Assembly: GCA_020073145.1 (NCBI GenBank)
Contig: JAIQFS010000007.1
Span: 62,001 to 126,000, forward strand
Source of the DNA: Terriglobia bacterium
GTDB taxonomy: Bacteria > Acidobacteriota > Terriglobia > Bryobacterales > Bryobacteraceae
DNA: 64,000 bases
Direction: 5' to 3'
This document shows positions 44,638-53,792 of the stretch, in pieces. How positions within the stretch are numbered: the stretch's first letter is position 1; the number at the start of each line of letters is the position of its first letter. The notes under the pieces are model-generated. The model worked only from the letters and a program-made list of their open reading frames with translations, was not told the origin of the DNA and made no database searches. The translations under genes and the position numbers were made by a program.

Positions 44638-44983
44638 GCCGCGCGATTCTCCTGGAACCACTGGTGCCATACCCGGCACGAGGCGGGGGATCACTCCGTC
44701 TAGAAGCAGCGCGACGCGCGTCCCGGTTTCGAGCACCCGGATTTGCCCCCATTCTCCGCTTACCGGTCGCCTCCCCTCACGCTCCCATCCTGCAGGAGTA
44801 CGCAAACCCCAAATCGTCATCGAGGATGAGGACCGTATTCATTGTGGTTTCTGCAGGGGCCAAGGGGGCCCGCACAAGCCAACCCAGGCACCAAACTCTC
44901 CGTATAGAATGTGGCGCGTCCGTCATGGATTGCAACCGATGCTCCCATCGTTTGGTAACACAATTGCCTCCCAAACGCCTGAT
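44638..44983. other. 346-bp gap with a receiver-like remnant
   Basis: Between the CBS and PilZ genes. Apart from the fragment at 44777-44842 I see no gene. TATAGA at 44902-44907 could be a -10 box for the PilZ gene. Confidence 0.4.
44777..44842 (-). pseudogene. Probable N-terminal remnant of a response regulator
   Basis: On the minus strand the ATG at 44842 opens MNTVLILDDDLGF and then runs into AYSCRMGA and a stop after 21 codons. MNTVLILDDD is a textbook first strand and acidic cluster of a receiver domain. Nothing recognisable follows in the other frames, so it looks like a truncated or recombined gene. The similarity covers only about 13 residues. Confidence 0.35.
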
Positions 44984-45463
44984 ATGTCACCCACCACACA
45001 ACAGCAACCCGACAAACAGAGAAGCATACGCCGCAGTCAGCGCCGCTATCCAATCCGCGTTGATCTGAAATACCGGATTCTCGACGGCGACCAAACGGTG
45101 AGCAGGGGCTCAGGACGGAGTGTGAACCTCTCGAGCAGTGGAATCCTGTTTGAAGCCGACGGTGCCATAAAGCCGGGCGAGCTGATCGAGCTAGCCCTGA
45201 CATGGCCGGCCCGGCTTAACGACAAGGTAGGATTGACGTTGCTCATCGTTGCCCGCACGCTGCGCGAGGATTGGAACGGCATCGCCGCAGTGAATTTGCG
45301 CTACGAGTTTCGCACTCGGGCTCTCTGGCGGCCCGCTCCACTTGAGGCTTCGACGGCTATTAGCCGTACGATTGCTTACGCGTCATCCGAAACAAGGCCG
45401 AGCGGCACGCCCGGTTTTCCGGACGTCGCGTTCCGGCCGATGCAGAGAATGGTCTCTCCGTAA
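44984..45463 (+). CDS. PilZ domain protein (2 of 3)
   Basis: 159 residues from ATG 44984; in-frame ATGs at 44939 and 44909 could add 15 or 25 residues. The PilZ signature is intact: SIRRSQRRYPIRVDLKYRI and SVNLSSSGILFEADG give the RxxxR and NxSxxG contacts for c-di-GMP, and the LRYEFR tail motif is shared in form with the other two. The 45-residue C-terminal extension is unusual and not recognised. If the -10 box at 44902-44907 is used, 44909 is too close to it and 44939 or 44984 is preferred. Confidence 0.75.
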   Translation: MSPTTQQQPDKQRSIRRSQRRYPIRVDLKYRILDGDQTVSRGSGRSVNLSSSGILFEADGAIKPGELIELALTWPARLNDKVGLTLLIVARTLREDWNGIAAVNLRYEFRTRALWRPAPLEASTAISRTIAYASSETRPSGTPGFPDVAFRPMQRMVSP

Positions 45464-45669
45464 CGCTGAGGTGCCCGGTACGAAGAGAGACCGGGGTATG
45501 CGCGATGGGGCACTGAACCCTTGCCTGTGACAGCAAAGGTCCACGCGGCTCGGGTCCAAATTGTGCAAGGAACCAATCCAAAAAATGGGAAATCGATGGA
45601 AAACTGCTCAGTGCGTTTGCTCCCCAGCAGACGAAATGACGCCCCGGACAACTTCGGCAGGACAAATTC
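45464..45669. other. Intergenic region before the NRPS gene
   Basis: 206 bases of lower GC. I find no clear promoter. A sigma-54-like sequence at about 45509-45524 has the wrong spacing (see the rejected list). Confidence 0.4.
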
Positions 45670-48402
45670 ATGAGCGGGGTTAATCGGCCGATCCACGTGG
45701 GGAGGCCGCGAACTGGTAAGGACAGTACGAGCCAAGACCGCGCGCAGGCAATTTCGAGGCTTACCGAGGAGGCCCGCCATCGAATTCTGGTCGAGTGGAA
45801 CGAAACCGCTAGGGACTATCCTCGGGAGCGCTCCTTACACGAATTCATCGAGGACCAAGTTGACCGAACGCCGAACGCGCCAGCACTCGTCTTTGGGTGC
45901 ACCCAGCTTTCCTATCAAGAACTGAATGTCCGAGCTAACCGGCTAGCGCATTACCTCCGAAGATTAGGCGTAGGGCCGGAGGTTCTGGTGGGGGTATACG
46001 CAGGACGGTCGGTGGAAATGATTGTGGCGCTACTCGGGGTGATGAAGGCCGGCGGTGCTTATCTGCCGCTGGATCCCGAGTGTCCGAGAGAGCGGCTGGC
46101 CGCCTTGCTTGAGGATTCCCGGCCCCTGGTTGTGATTGTTCAAGACGAGTTGAGGGGAGCGCTTCCCGAACATGGAAGCAGTACCGTGTTTCTCAACGGG
46201 GATAGCCCGCTGTTCCAGGGCGAACGGGAAAGCAATCCACCGGTAATCACGCACGGCCAGAATCTGGCGTATGCGATGTACACGTCGGGTTCGACGGGTA
46301 TGCCGAAATGCGTTCTCAACGTCCATGAAGCCATTGTGAATCGGCTGCTGTGGATGCAAGACACGTACCGGCTGGATTCGAGGGATCGAGTTCTTCAGAA
46401 GACTCCTTACACCTTTGACGTTTCCGTCTGGGAGTTTTTTTGGCCGCTCATGGCGGGGGCCTGCCTGGTCGTGGCGCGACCCGGAGGTCATAAGGACCCG
46501 AACTACCTGGTTGACGAAATCATCAGGCAAGGGATCACAGTGATTCACTTCGTGCCGTCCATGTTTCACGTGTTTCTGGAAGCTCCGGGGATCGAAGGCT
46601 GCGCCGGCCTGCGCCATATCTTCTGTAGCGGCGAAGCACTACCGGTGGCGTTGCGAGAGAGGTTTTTCAGGAGGCTCAAGGGTCAACTCCATAATCTGTA
46701 TGGTCCGACGGAAGCGGCGGTAGACGTGACGGCATGGACATGCGATCCCACGGGTCCTTCCTCGATCGTGCCCATCGGAAAGCCCATTTGGAATACCCGG
46801 ATCTACATTCTGGACAGTAACCTGGAGCCAGCGCCTCCGGGAGCGGCCGGCGAACTGCACATTGGAGGAGTCGCGCTGGCCCGCGGTTATTTGAATCGGC
46901 CCGAGCTAACCGCGCAGAAGTTCATCCCCGACCCTTTTAGCAAGGAGCCGGGGGCGCGTTTGTTCAAGACCGGGGACGAGGCGCGGTTTCTGCCGGACGG
47001 CAATATCGAGTACTTGGGCCGAATCGACCACCAGGTCAAAATTCATGGCATTCGGATCGAGCCAGGAGAAATCGAATCGGTGCTGACCGGGCATCCCTCT
47101 ATCCGCCAAGCCGTCGTCATCGCCGATGAGGAGCGACCGGGGCAGAAGCGGCTGGTGGCCTATCTTGTGGCACGGCGGAAGCCCGTCTCCCTCAGCGAAC
47201 TGCGGGAGTCGCTGCGAGCCAAATTGCCGGAGTCGATGATACCGGCCGCGTTTGTGGTGCTCGACGCACTGCCGTTGACGGTGAGCGGGAAATTGGACCG
47301 CAAGAGCTTGCCGCGTCCTTGTTCCAACGAGGGCATGGCTAGCCGTGTACCGGCCTCGCCGCGGAATTCGCTGGAGCGGACGCTTTGCAGAATCTGGGAA
47401 GAGGTTCTGAACGTGCGATCGGTCGACATCGACGATGGTTTCAGCGACCTGGGAGGCGACTCGTTGGCGGCCGCCTGTTTGTTTGTCCGGATCCACCAAA
47501 TCTACGGGAAGAACCTGCAGGCGGTCAATCTGATGAACGTGACGACGGTCCGGGCCATGGCCGAGGTGATTCGTTCCGAAAACAGCGGTTCCGCAGCGAA
47601 GTCACTGGTGACACTGCGCGGCGAAGGATCATTGCCACCGCTATTTCTTGTTTCGGGGATTCTGGGCCACGTGGTCAATTTTTTCAGTTTAGCGGTGCAT
47701 CTCGGACCGGAGCAACCTACATACGCGCTGCAGCCGCCCGGTATCGACTTGTCGGTACCGTACCTGACCCGGGTCGAGGACATCGCCGCCCACTACATTC
47801 GCGAAATCAAATTCCGACAGCCATCCGCGCCCTATTACCTGGCGGGCTACTCGTTTGGGGGAATGATTGTCTTTGAAATGGCGCGGCAACTTCTGGCTCG
47901 GGGAGATCGTGTCGCGATCGCCGCGCTGCTGGACGCTCCGGAGTGGCGATACGAAAGGCGCATGAAACGGATCATGCGCTTCAACCGGGTTCTCTTTGGG
48001 CCTCGCCGGCTCACGTACCTAACGGAAGCGGTCCAATCCCGCTGGCCGGGCGGAATCCACAAGATGCACGACCGTCTTCGCCATCGCGCGCCGCAGAACC
48101 GGTTCACGCTGGAAGAAGCCAGCCGGCTGGCGGCCAACCGGTATGTTCCCCGAATCTATCCCGGGCGATTGACACTTCTGCGAACGAGCCCCGACGGGGC
48201 GCTGGTCCCCGGCGATCCCTTTCTTGGGTGGGGTCAGCTGGCAACGGGTGGAGTCGAGGTTCACGAGATTCCCGGCGGCCACTTCACAATCACGGACGAG
48301 CCATACGTTGCCATTCTGGCTCACAAGCTCAGAGAGTGTCTGGACCGGGCCCGGCCGGCGGGGTTGCCCAGTATCGCGCGAGTGGCCGGCGCCGGCGGTT
48401 GA
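45670..48402 (+). CDS. Single-module NRPS: adenylation (serine code) - carrier - thioesterase
   Basis: 910 residues, no signal peptide. A-domain about 55-550: YTSGSTGMPK (A3), LYGPTEAAVD (A5), LFKTGDEARF (A7), GRIDHQVKIHGIRIEPGEIE (A8) and SGKLDRK (A10). Specificity residues D250, V251, W254, H293, F318, S320, L343, V351, D352 and K541 spell DVWHFSLVDK, the code of EntF for L-serine. Carrier domain about 565-635 with S598 in LGGDS for phosphopantetheine. Type I thioesterase about 655-890: S728 in GYSFGG, D755 and H871 form the triad. The first about 50 residues look like the linker that normally follows a condensation domain (LTEEARHRILVEWNETARDY), but no C domain, partner NRPS, PPTase or transporter is encoded nearby. 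GC is lower than in the neighbours. A weak AGGAC site precedes the ATG. Confidence 0.93.
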   Translation: MSGVNRPIHVGRPRTGKDSTSQDRAQAISRLTEEARHRILVEWNETARDYPRERSLHEFIEDQVDRTPNAPALVFGCTQLSYQELNVRANRLAHYLRRLGVGPEVLVGVYAGRSVEMIVALLGVMKAGGAYLPLDPECPRERLAALLEDSRPLVVIVQDELRGALPEHGSSTVFLNGDSPLFQGERESNPPVITHGQNLAYAMYTSGSTGMPKCVLNVHEAIVNRLLWMQDTYRLDSRDRVLQKTPYTFDVSVWEFFWPLMAGACLVVARPGGHKDPNYLVDEIIRQGITVIHFVPSMFHVFLEAPGIEGCAGLRHIFCSGEALPVALRERFFRRLKGQLHNLYGPTEAAVDVTAWTCDPTGPSSIVPIGKPIWNTRIYILDSNLEPAPPGAAGELHIGGVALARGYLNRPELTAQKFIPDPFSKEPGARLFKTGDEARFLPDGNIEYLGRIDHQVKIHGIRIEPGEIESVLTGHPSIRQAVVIADEERPGQKRLVAYLVARRKPVSLSELRESLRAKLPESMIPAAFVVLDALPLTVSGKLDRKSLPRPCSNEGMASRVPASPRNSLERTLCRIWEEVLNVRSVDIDDGFSDLGGDSLAAACLFVRIHQIYGKNLQAVNLMNVTTVRAMAEVIRSENSGSAAKSLVTLRGEGSLPPLFLVSGILGHVVNFFSLAVHLGPEQPTYALQPPGIDLSVPYLTRVEDIAAHYIREIKFRQPSAPYYLAGYSFGGMIVFEMARQLLARGDRVAIAALLDAPEWRYERRMKRIMRFNRVLFGPRRLTYLTEAVQSRWPGGIHKMHDRLRHRAPQNRFTLEEASRLAANRYVPRIYPGRLTLLRTSPDGALVPGDPFLGWGQLATGGVEVHEIPGGHFTITDEPYVAILAHKLRECLDRARPAGLPSIARVAGAGG

Positions 48403-48568
48403 TCCCCATCCCGTTACCGTCAGTGTTGCTCGACCAGAGGCGATGCTCCAGCTTGGCATTCCGAGCACGCGCAGCCCGGTAGAGCCCGAAACGTCAGACG
48501 GGAGTAACACTCAACCGAATCGAAGCGCGAATCCTATTTTCCGGCCGAGGGATCAATTTGGCCGGAGC

Positions 48569-49384
48569 TTACTTTCGCGGTTCGAAGCGCACTTCCACTT
48601 CGGTTTTCACCTTGACGGGGTGGCCGTGATCGACGGGAGGCTGATAGCGAAACTGAGACCACGGCACGCTCTCGCAGAGTTGCATCCCGGTGCCGAGTTC
48701 GGAGATTTTCCCTTGCGAGTTGACGACGACCTTGCAGAGAACGGTTCCTCCCGTGGGCTCCCAGAGAGGCGCGGGTTGGACGGCCGGGCCTTCGATCAGA
48801 AGGGCGCGTTGTTTTTCGGCCGGGACCGAGACTTCGGGGAGGTCCTGGTCGTCGGCGTCTTTGTTCGGCTGCGGGGAACCGGCGCCGTCCGCCGTTACGG
48901 GCTGCAGACTCGTGACCAGGAAGACGGGCCTGGCGGGATAGCGCTTGACCCGGGCGCGCAAGACCGAGGTCTGCCCATCGAGGACGTCGAACGGCAGATT
49001 GCTCCAGGCCATCTTGACGGCGCGCTCGCAACTGGATTCGAGGGGATAGCCGTTCTTGCCCTGGTCGGGATCGCCGATGTCGTCAATGACCTTTTGGGCG
49101 TTGACGCCCTCGGCGACATACTCCTTGCCCTGGACTACCGGAACGGCCGTCTTGAAGAAGAGGCGATAGCGGTGCAGTCCTTCGGTCAGGTACACGGAAG
49201 GTCCACCCGCGTTCAGAGCGGAATCGGTGGCGGTCGATTCGGCCGTAATCAGGGCCTTGCCCTGGATTTTGTCCAGCGGCGTGCCGGCCTTCTTGGATTC
49301 CGCGGCCGGCGGCCGGCTAGAGCAACCGCCCCATCCGGCAAGCGCCAGTACGAGAAGACAGACACTGCCTGCGTTACGATTCAT
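48569..49384 (-). CDS. Lipoprotein with TonB-C-like domain
   Basis: About 271 residues from ATG 49384. LALAGWGGC at residues about 13-21 is a lipobox-like end of a signal peptide, so it is likely lipidated. The last 80 residues (GTVLCKVVVNSQGKISEL, then FRYQPPVDHGHPVKVKTEVE) follow the TonB C-terminal pattern. A middle domain of 140 residues is unassigned. It may link an inner-membrane or periplasmic partner to an outer-membrane protein. The adjacent TolC-like genes are divided from it by 103 bp on the same strand, so co-expression is possible. Confidence 0.7.
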   Translation of the reverse strand: MNRNAGSVCLLVLALAGWGGCSSRPPAAESKKAGTPLDKIQGKALITAESTATDSALNAGGPSVYLTEGLHRYRLFFKTAVPVVQGKEYVAEGVNAQKVIDDIGDPDQGKNGYPLESSCERAVKMAWSNLPFDVLDGQTSVLRARVKRYPARPVFLVTSLQPVTADGAGSPQPNKDADDQDLPEVSVPAEKQRALLIEGPAVQPAPLWEPTGGTVLCKVVVNSQGKISELGTGMQLCESVPWSQFRYQPPVDHGHPVKVKTEVEVRFEPRK

Positions 49385-49487
49385 CCGCCGAGCCCTCGCT
49401 TTCGAGACGCTGTCGTCCGAATCCGAAGGTATCACGGGACGGGGTTGCTGACAACCGACCCGCCGCCGGTTCGGTGCGCCCCCGGGC

Positions 49488-51389
49488 TCAGTTTTGCGGA
49501 GGTCCGGCGTTCCCGGGGATCTTCGACTCCGCCGAGACGCGGCCGGTCAGGGCTTCGTCGAGAACGACGTGGTTCCTCTCGAGAGTTTCTCCGAGCACCT
49601 GGTCGAGGGCGACGCGGGCGTGGACAAACGCAGACTGGGCAGCGATCTCGGAGACTCGGGCGGCCTGGAGGGTGCGCTGGTCGACGACGATGTCGTTGAA
49701 AGTGGCGGTGCCCGACGCGAACTTTTTGCGGTCGGCTTCCAGCAGCTGCTCCTGCAAAGTCCGGGTGTCCCGGGCGGCCGAGTAGCGCGAGCGGGCCTGG
49801 CGCAGCGCGCTCATGCGCGCCGAGACATCCACGACGATGGCGTTCTCATTCCTCTGATTGCTCACCTGCGATTGGCGGTACTGCAACTGGTCGATGCCGT
49901 AATCGCCCTGCGCGCGGCGATTGTGTAAGGACGCCGAGAACGAGGCGCCGGCGATGTTATTCGGAAAATCGCGGCGGAACACCTGGCCGAGGGCGGTGCC
50001 GTAGCCACCGACGAAAGACGCATTGGGCGCCCCGCAGCAGTTGTTGTACTTCGGATTGACTTCACCGGCCACGCCGCGATTGTAGGTCTGCACGTAGGTA
50101 GACAGGTTGGGCCGCAGGGGGTTTTCGGTTCCACTCAAGGCCAACTGGGCGGTCTGGTCGCGGAACTTGGAGACGGCCACATCGGGGCGCTTGGCCATCG
50201 CGGTGTGGACCAGTTGGCGCATGGGAGGGAGATCGTCGGTATCGGGCACTTCGATGCGGTCGAGCGGAACGATGCCGGCCGCTTCGAGCTCCGGGTCTTC
50301 GGTGCGGCTAATGGCCTCCTTCAGGAGGGCGGTGCGCTGGCCGGCGGTGTTCTCGGCAATGCTGAGGTCCTGCCGCGTGCGCGCCAGTTCGGCCTCGGCG
50401 CGCAAGAGCTCGACGCGAGGCAGGGCTTCAATGGCGATTTCCTTCTGGGTGTCGCTATAGAACTGCTGGGCGTCGTTGAGAGCCTGCTGCCGCGCTTTGA
50501 GCTCGTCGTTGGCGCTCACCAGGTCCCAGTAAGAGTTGAGAACGGAAGCTACCAGGTCGACCAATTGCGAGCGAAACACGTCTCGCGAGGCGCCGGTATT
50601 GATTTTGGCGATGCGGATCAAGCGGCTATTGAGGGCGACTCCGAAGCCCTGGAGTAGGGGCTGGCTGTAGGTGAAATCGATGTGGGGCCCGACGGCGGGA
50701 TTCAACTGATCGGTGGCCGCGTTCTCTTTCAGATACTGCTCGTAATCGCGGAACTGGATGGAGCCGCCGGTCAACAGGCCGAGATTGAGCACGGTATTGT
50801 AATTGTGGACCGACTGGACCAGGGCGTTGGTCTGGCTGAGCGTGGTGTTGGCAAACGGTTGGGTGAGGTGGCCGAAGGTGGTGGTGTCCTGCAGAAAGGG
50901 ATCGAGCTGGGGGGTGACTTGTCCAATTTGTTGAATGGAGGCCGAGCCGCCGGAAGCTCCGCCGCCGCCACCACCTCCGCCGCCCAAGCCGGCGCTCTGG
51001 GTGCTGCCATTGACGCCGACGCCGGCGTTGACGTTGGACACTTGGGCGCTGGCGCTGGGCACACCGCGAATGGGGCCGCCGGCCCGGGCGCGCTCGAGGC
51101 CGGATTGCGCGAGGAGGGGCCCGTAACGAGCGATTTCCAGATTCAGATTGTTCTCGATGGCCAAGGCGATGGCGTCTTGCGCGGACAGATAGAGCTGTCC
51201 GGCGCGAATCAGGCTATGCAGCCGGGAGGAGTTGCCCAACCGGACGGGAGGAATGACCGGCGCTGCATAATCGCGGAGGGGAACGGGCAGCAGGGGCTTC
51301 TGAACCTGCAGGGGCTGACCCTGCGCCGGGGCTTGGAGGAGCAGGCAGGCTCCGGCGAGGAGAATGGCACTCCATTTTCGAGGACTCAT
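49488..51389 (-). CDS. TolC-family outer-membrane protein, long form (copy 2)
   Basis: 633 residues, longer than the usual 420-500. Signal peptide at residues 1-24. The first helix reads DAIALAIENNLNLEIARYGP, typical of the TolC/OEP repeat. A Gly-rich insert (about 130-150, eight or more Gly in a row) and a NNCCGAPN motif with two Cys (about residue 447) are also present in the preceding paralog. It ends in the usual RVALDQVLGETL helix and a Pro-rich tail. No RND pump, MFP or ABC gene is adjacent. The start overlaps the stop of copy 1 (ATGA). Confidence 0.85.
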   Translation of the reverse strand: MSPRKWSAILLAGACLLLQAPAQGQPLQVQKPLLPVPLRDYAAPVIPPVRLGNSSRLHSLIRAGQLYLSAQDAIALAIENNLNLEIARYGPLLAQSGLERARAGGPIRGVPSASAQVSNVNAGVGVNGSTQSAGLGGGGGGGGGASGGSASIQQIGQVTPQLDPFLQDTTTFGHLTQPFANTTLSQTNALVQSVHNYNTVLNLGLLTGGSIQFRDYEQYLKENAATDQLNPAVGPHIDFTYSQPLLQGFGVALNSRLIRIAKINTGASRDVFRSQLVDLVASVLNSYWDLVSANDELKARQQALNDAQQFYSDTQKEIAIEALPRVELLRAEAELARTRQDLSIAENTAGQRTALLKEAISRTEDPELEAAGIVPLDRIEVPDTDDLPPMRQLVHTAMAKRPDVAVSKFRDQTAQLALSGTENPLRPNLSTYVQTYNRGVAGEVNPKYNNCCGAPNASFVGGYGTALGQVFRRDFPNNIAGASFSASLHNRRAQGDYGIDQLQYRQSQVSNQRNENAIVVDVSARMSALRQARSRYSAARDTRTLQEQLLEADRKKFASGTATFNDIVVDQRTLQAARVSEIAAQSAFVHARVALDQVLGETLERNHVVLDEALTGRVSAESKIPGNAGPPQN

Positions 51390-53335
51390 CGCAGAACCTC
51401 CGAGCGGAGCATAGAAAGCCCGGGCGCGGCGGGCTTCACGACGGCCGGCGCGGGATCGGGCAGCGACGATTCGCGCTGGACGCGCCCTTGCGCGGCCTCG
51501 TCAATCGAAATATGGTTCACATCGAGCGTTCGTCCCAAGGCCATGTCGAACCCGATGCGAGCATGCGTGTAGTTCGCCAGGGCTTGCACTTCGCCATCTT
51601 CGCCGGCGGCGAGATCGCGCTGGGCCTGAATCACGAGGGCGACGGTGGAGACGCCGAACTGAAAGCGGCGCTGCTCGTTGGCGAGACTCTGCTCGGCGAG
51701 CTTGCGAGTGTCCACGGCGGTCTGGTAGCGGGCGCGGGCCTGTTGCAAGCCGATGGTCGCGGTCTTGACGTCGACGCGCACCTGATTGATGGCGCGCTGC
51801 ATCTGCAGTTCGCTCTGCCGAAGCTGAAGCTCGTCAGTGACGTAGTCGGCTTGTGCGGAGCGGTTGCGGATGGGAATGGTGAGGGAGACGCCGGCCGAAT
51901 AATCGGGAAAATTGCGGCGGAACATCTGGGAGAGGGCGGTTCCAGCTCCGCCGATGAAGAAGGAGTTGGGAGCGCCGCAGCAATTGTTGTAGAGGGGATT
52001 GGCCGGGCCCGCCAGGCCGTGGTTGGTGAGCTCGGCAAAGGCCTGGAGCGAAGGCAGGAGCCCATTGCGATCGCCGCGCGCGAGGATCTGGTTGCTCTGG
52101 ATATCGATCTTGGCCCGGACGATTTCCTGGCGGTTGGCCAAGGCCTCCTGGATCAAATCGGGCACGGGCCGGATCTCCTCGGCGGCGGGCACTTCGACGC
52201 GGTCGAGAGGCACGATGTGGACATCGTCGAGCGAGGAATTCTCGGTAGAGTTGCGGCTGATGGCGTTCTTGAGGACAATCTCCTGTTGCTCCACGTTGGT
52301 CTGGGCGAAGAGGAGGTCCTCCTTAGTGGCGGAAACTTCGGCGGCGGCGCGCGTCACTTCAACCGCCGGCAGGGCACCGATCTCGACCTGCTTTTGATTG
52401 CCTTCATACAACTGCTGGGCGGTCTTGAGCGCTTCCTCCTTGATGCGGACGGCATCGTTGAAGCTGACGAGATCCCAATAGAGATTGAGCGCGGCGGAAA
52501 CCGTGGTGGCAACCTGCAGTTTGAATTGCACGTCGCTCACCTTCATGTTGTTCTTGGCGACCCGGATGTAGCGATCATTGACGCCGCGGCTGAGCCCCTG
52601 GAGCAGGTTCTGGGCGACCTGGAAATCGAGATAGCCGCTCAGCGAGGGATTGAAGAGAGGGGAGGCGCTGTTGAGGAAACTGCGGGAACTGACGGCGGTG
52701 AACTGCATGGAGGTGCCGGTCACGAACGCCTGCGAATACCCGAAATTGAAGACGCGGTAGCTGTTGATGAGGGCAGTGGTTTGATTCAGGAAGGTGTTGG
52801 TTTGGGGCTGGGTGAGGTGGCCGAATTGGGCGTTGGCGAAAACACCGGGGTCCAGATTCGGGGGGTTGGGACCGATGGAGCTGACCACGCCGCCGCCGGA
52901 GCCGATGCCGGCGCCGCCCGCCAGGCCGTTGGCGTTGGTGCTCACGCCGGCGGTACTGACACTGGTGGGGCCGGGAATCACGGGCGTGTCCACCTGGCGC
53001 AGATAGCCGCCGCCTTGGGCGCGCCGTAGAACTTCGCGCGCGAGCACGGGGCTATAGCGCTGGACAGCGATATCGAGATTGTTCTCGAGGACGAGCGCGA
53101 TGACGTCCTGGACCGACAGGTAGAGGCTGCCGTTGCGCACCAGCGTTTGCAGGCGCGGCGAATTGGTCAGCTTAGCCGGGGCGACGATACGCCTCTCCAG
53201 ATGGAAGGGCGCGAGCACACGGCCCGCCACCGGCGGAGGCGGGGGAGTCTGGATGGAGACCTCGCTGGATTGCGCGAACAGCGGGCAGCCCCAAGCCAGG
53301 CAGACGAGAGACACGAGAGGGCGGTGGCGATTCAT
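51386..53335 (-). CDS. TolC-family outer-membrane protein, long form (copy 1)
   Basis: About 649 residues. Signal peptide (RPLVSLVCLAWGCPLFAQ). DVIALVLENNLDIAVQRYSPVL starts the first OEP repeat; a Gly-rich loop GLAGGAGIGSGGGVVSS and NNCCGAPN recur as in copy 2. The helical hairpins of the second half (LYWDLVSFNDAVRIKEEAL, LAEQSLANEQRRFQFG) are typical. Tandem copies 1 and 2 are coupled by ATGA. The start is taken at ATG 53335, which begins the signal peptide; 53359-53353 is an alternative ATG. Export partner and substrate are unknown. Confidence 0.85.
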   Translation of the reverse strand: MNRHRPLVSLVCLAWGCPLFAQSSEVSIQTPPPPPVAGRVLAPFHLERRIVAPAKLTNSPRLQTLVRNGSLYLSVQDVIALVLENNLDIAVQRYSPVLAREVLRRAQGGGYLRQVDTPVIPGPTSVSTAGVSTNANGLAGGAGIGSGGGVVSSIGPNPPNLDPGVFANAQFGHLTQPQTNTFLNQTTALINSYRVFNFGYSQAFVTGTSMQFTAVSSRSFLNSASPLFNPSLSGYLDFQVAQNLLQGLSRGVNDRYIRVAKNNMKVSDVQFKLQVATTVSAALNLYWDLVSFNDAVRIKEEALKTAQQLYEGNQKQVEIGALPAVEVTRAAAEVSATKEDLLFAQTNVEQQEIVLKNAISRNSTENSSLDDVHIVPLDRVEVPAAEEIRPVPDLIQEALANRQEIVRAKIDIQSNQILARGDRNGLLPSLQAFAELTNHGLAGPANPLYNNCCGAPNSFFIGGAGTALSQMFRRNFPDYSAGVSLTIPIRNRSAQADYVTDELQLRQSELQMQRAINQVRVDVKTATIGLQQARARYQTAVDTRKLAEQSLANEQRRFQFGVSTVALVIQAQRDLAAGEDGEVQALANYTHARIGFDMALGRTLDVNHISIDEAAQGRVQRESSLPDPAPAVVKPAAPGLSMLRSEVLR

Positions 53336-53792
53336 GGTAGTCGGTTCGGCCATTTCGGGTTAAGGCCGGAGGCGGAGAGGTGCAATTTCCCTTCCGGGGG
53401 TGGGTGAAGAGCCTGCAAGCGAACGGTGGGCCCAGGGGGGAGGGGACTGTCCGTTTTTGAGAACGGGTGTCCGGTTTTGCGACGTAGGGGCGCGCGGGGA
53501 CCAGAGTAGCAACGGGGCCGAGAGCAGGTCCGCCGCGCGTTTTCGAGCACGGCCGCGATCGCTGCGGCCAGAGCCGGGACTTACGCAGAGAGAACCCAGA
53601 TGCCTTCCTGCTCGCATCAGTGGTTTCCTTGTTCTGAAACCCAGGAATTCAAAGTCTCGAAGCGGACCGAATGATGCAAGGCAAGGGCGGCGCGGGCGCG
53701 GCCGCAAGGGGCGGCGGTGTGCGGGGGCGGCGGACCTGAAGAAGGACTTGAGAACGTACAGGGAGCTGGCGGGCTGTAGTCTAATAAAGAGC
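53336..53792. other. 457-bp gap without a gene
   Basis: Between the divergent TolC and copy-D genes. A plus-strand frame is open through much of it but its content is Arg/Gly-rich and unlike a protein. I found no certain promoter; TCTAAT at 53780-53785 lies 7 nt before the ATG at 53793 and is a possible leaderless -10 box. Confidence 0.4.

Noticed and set aside
45507-45524. Second sigma-54-like site (GGGGCAC...TTGCC) before the NRPS gene
   Set aside because: Spacing between GG and GC is 12 nt, not 10, so it is unlikely to be used by RpoN.
49488-53335. An RND or MFP efflux operon
   Set aside because: Genes on both sides were checked: no membrane fusion protein and no pump are present next to the TolC pair.
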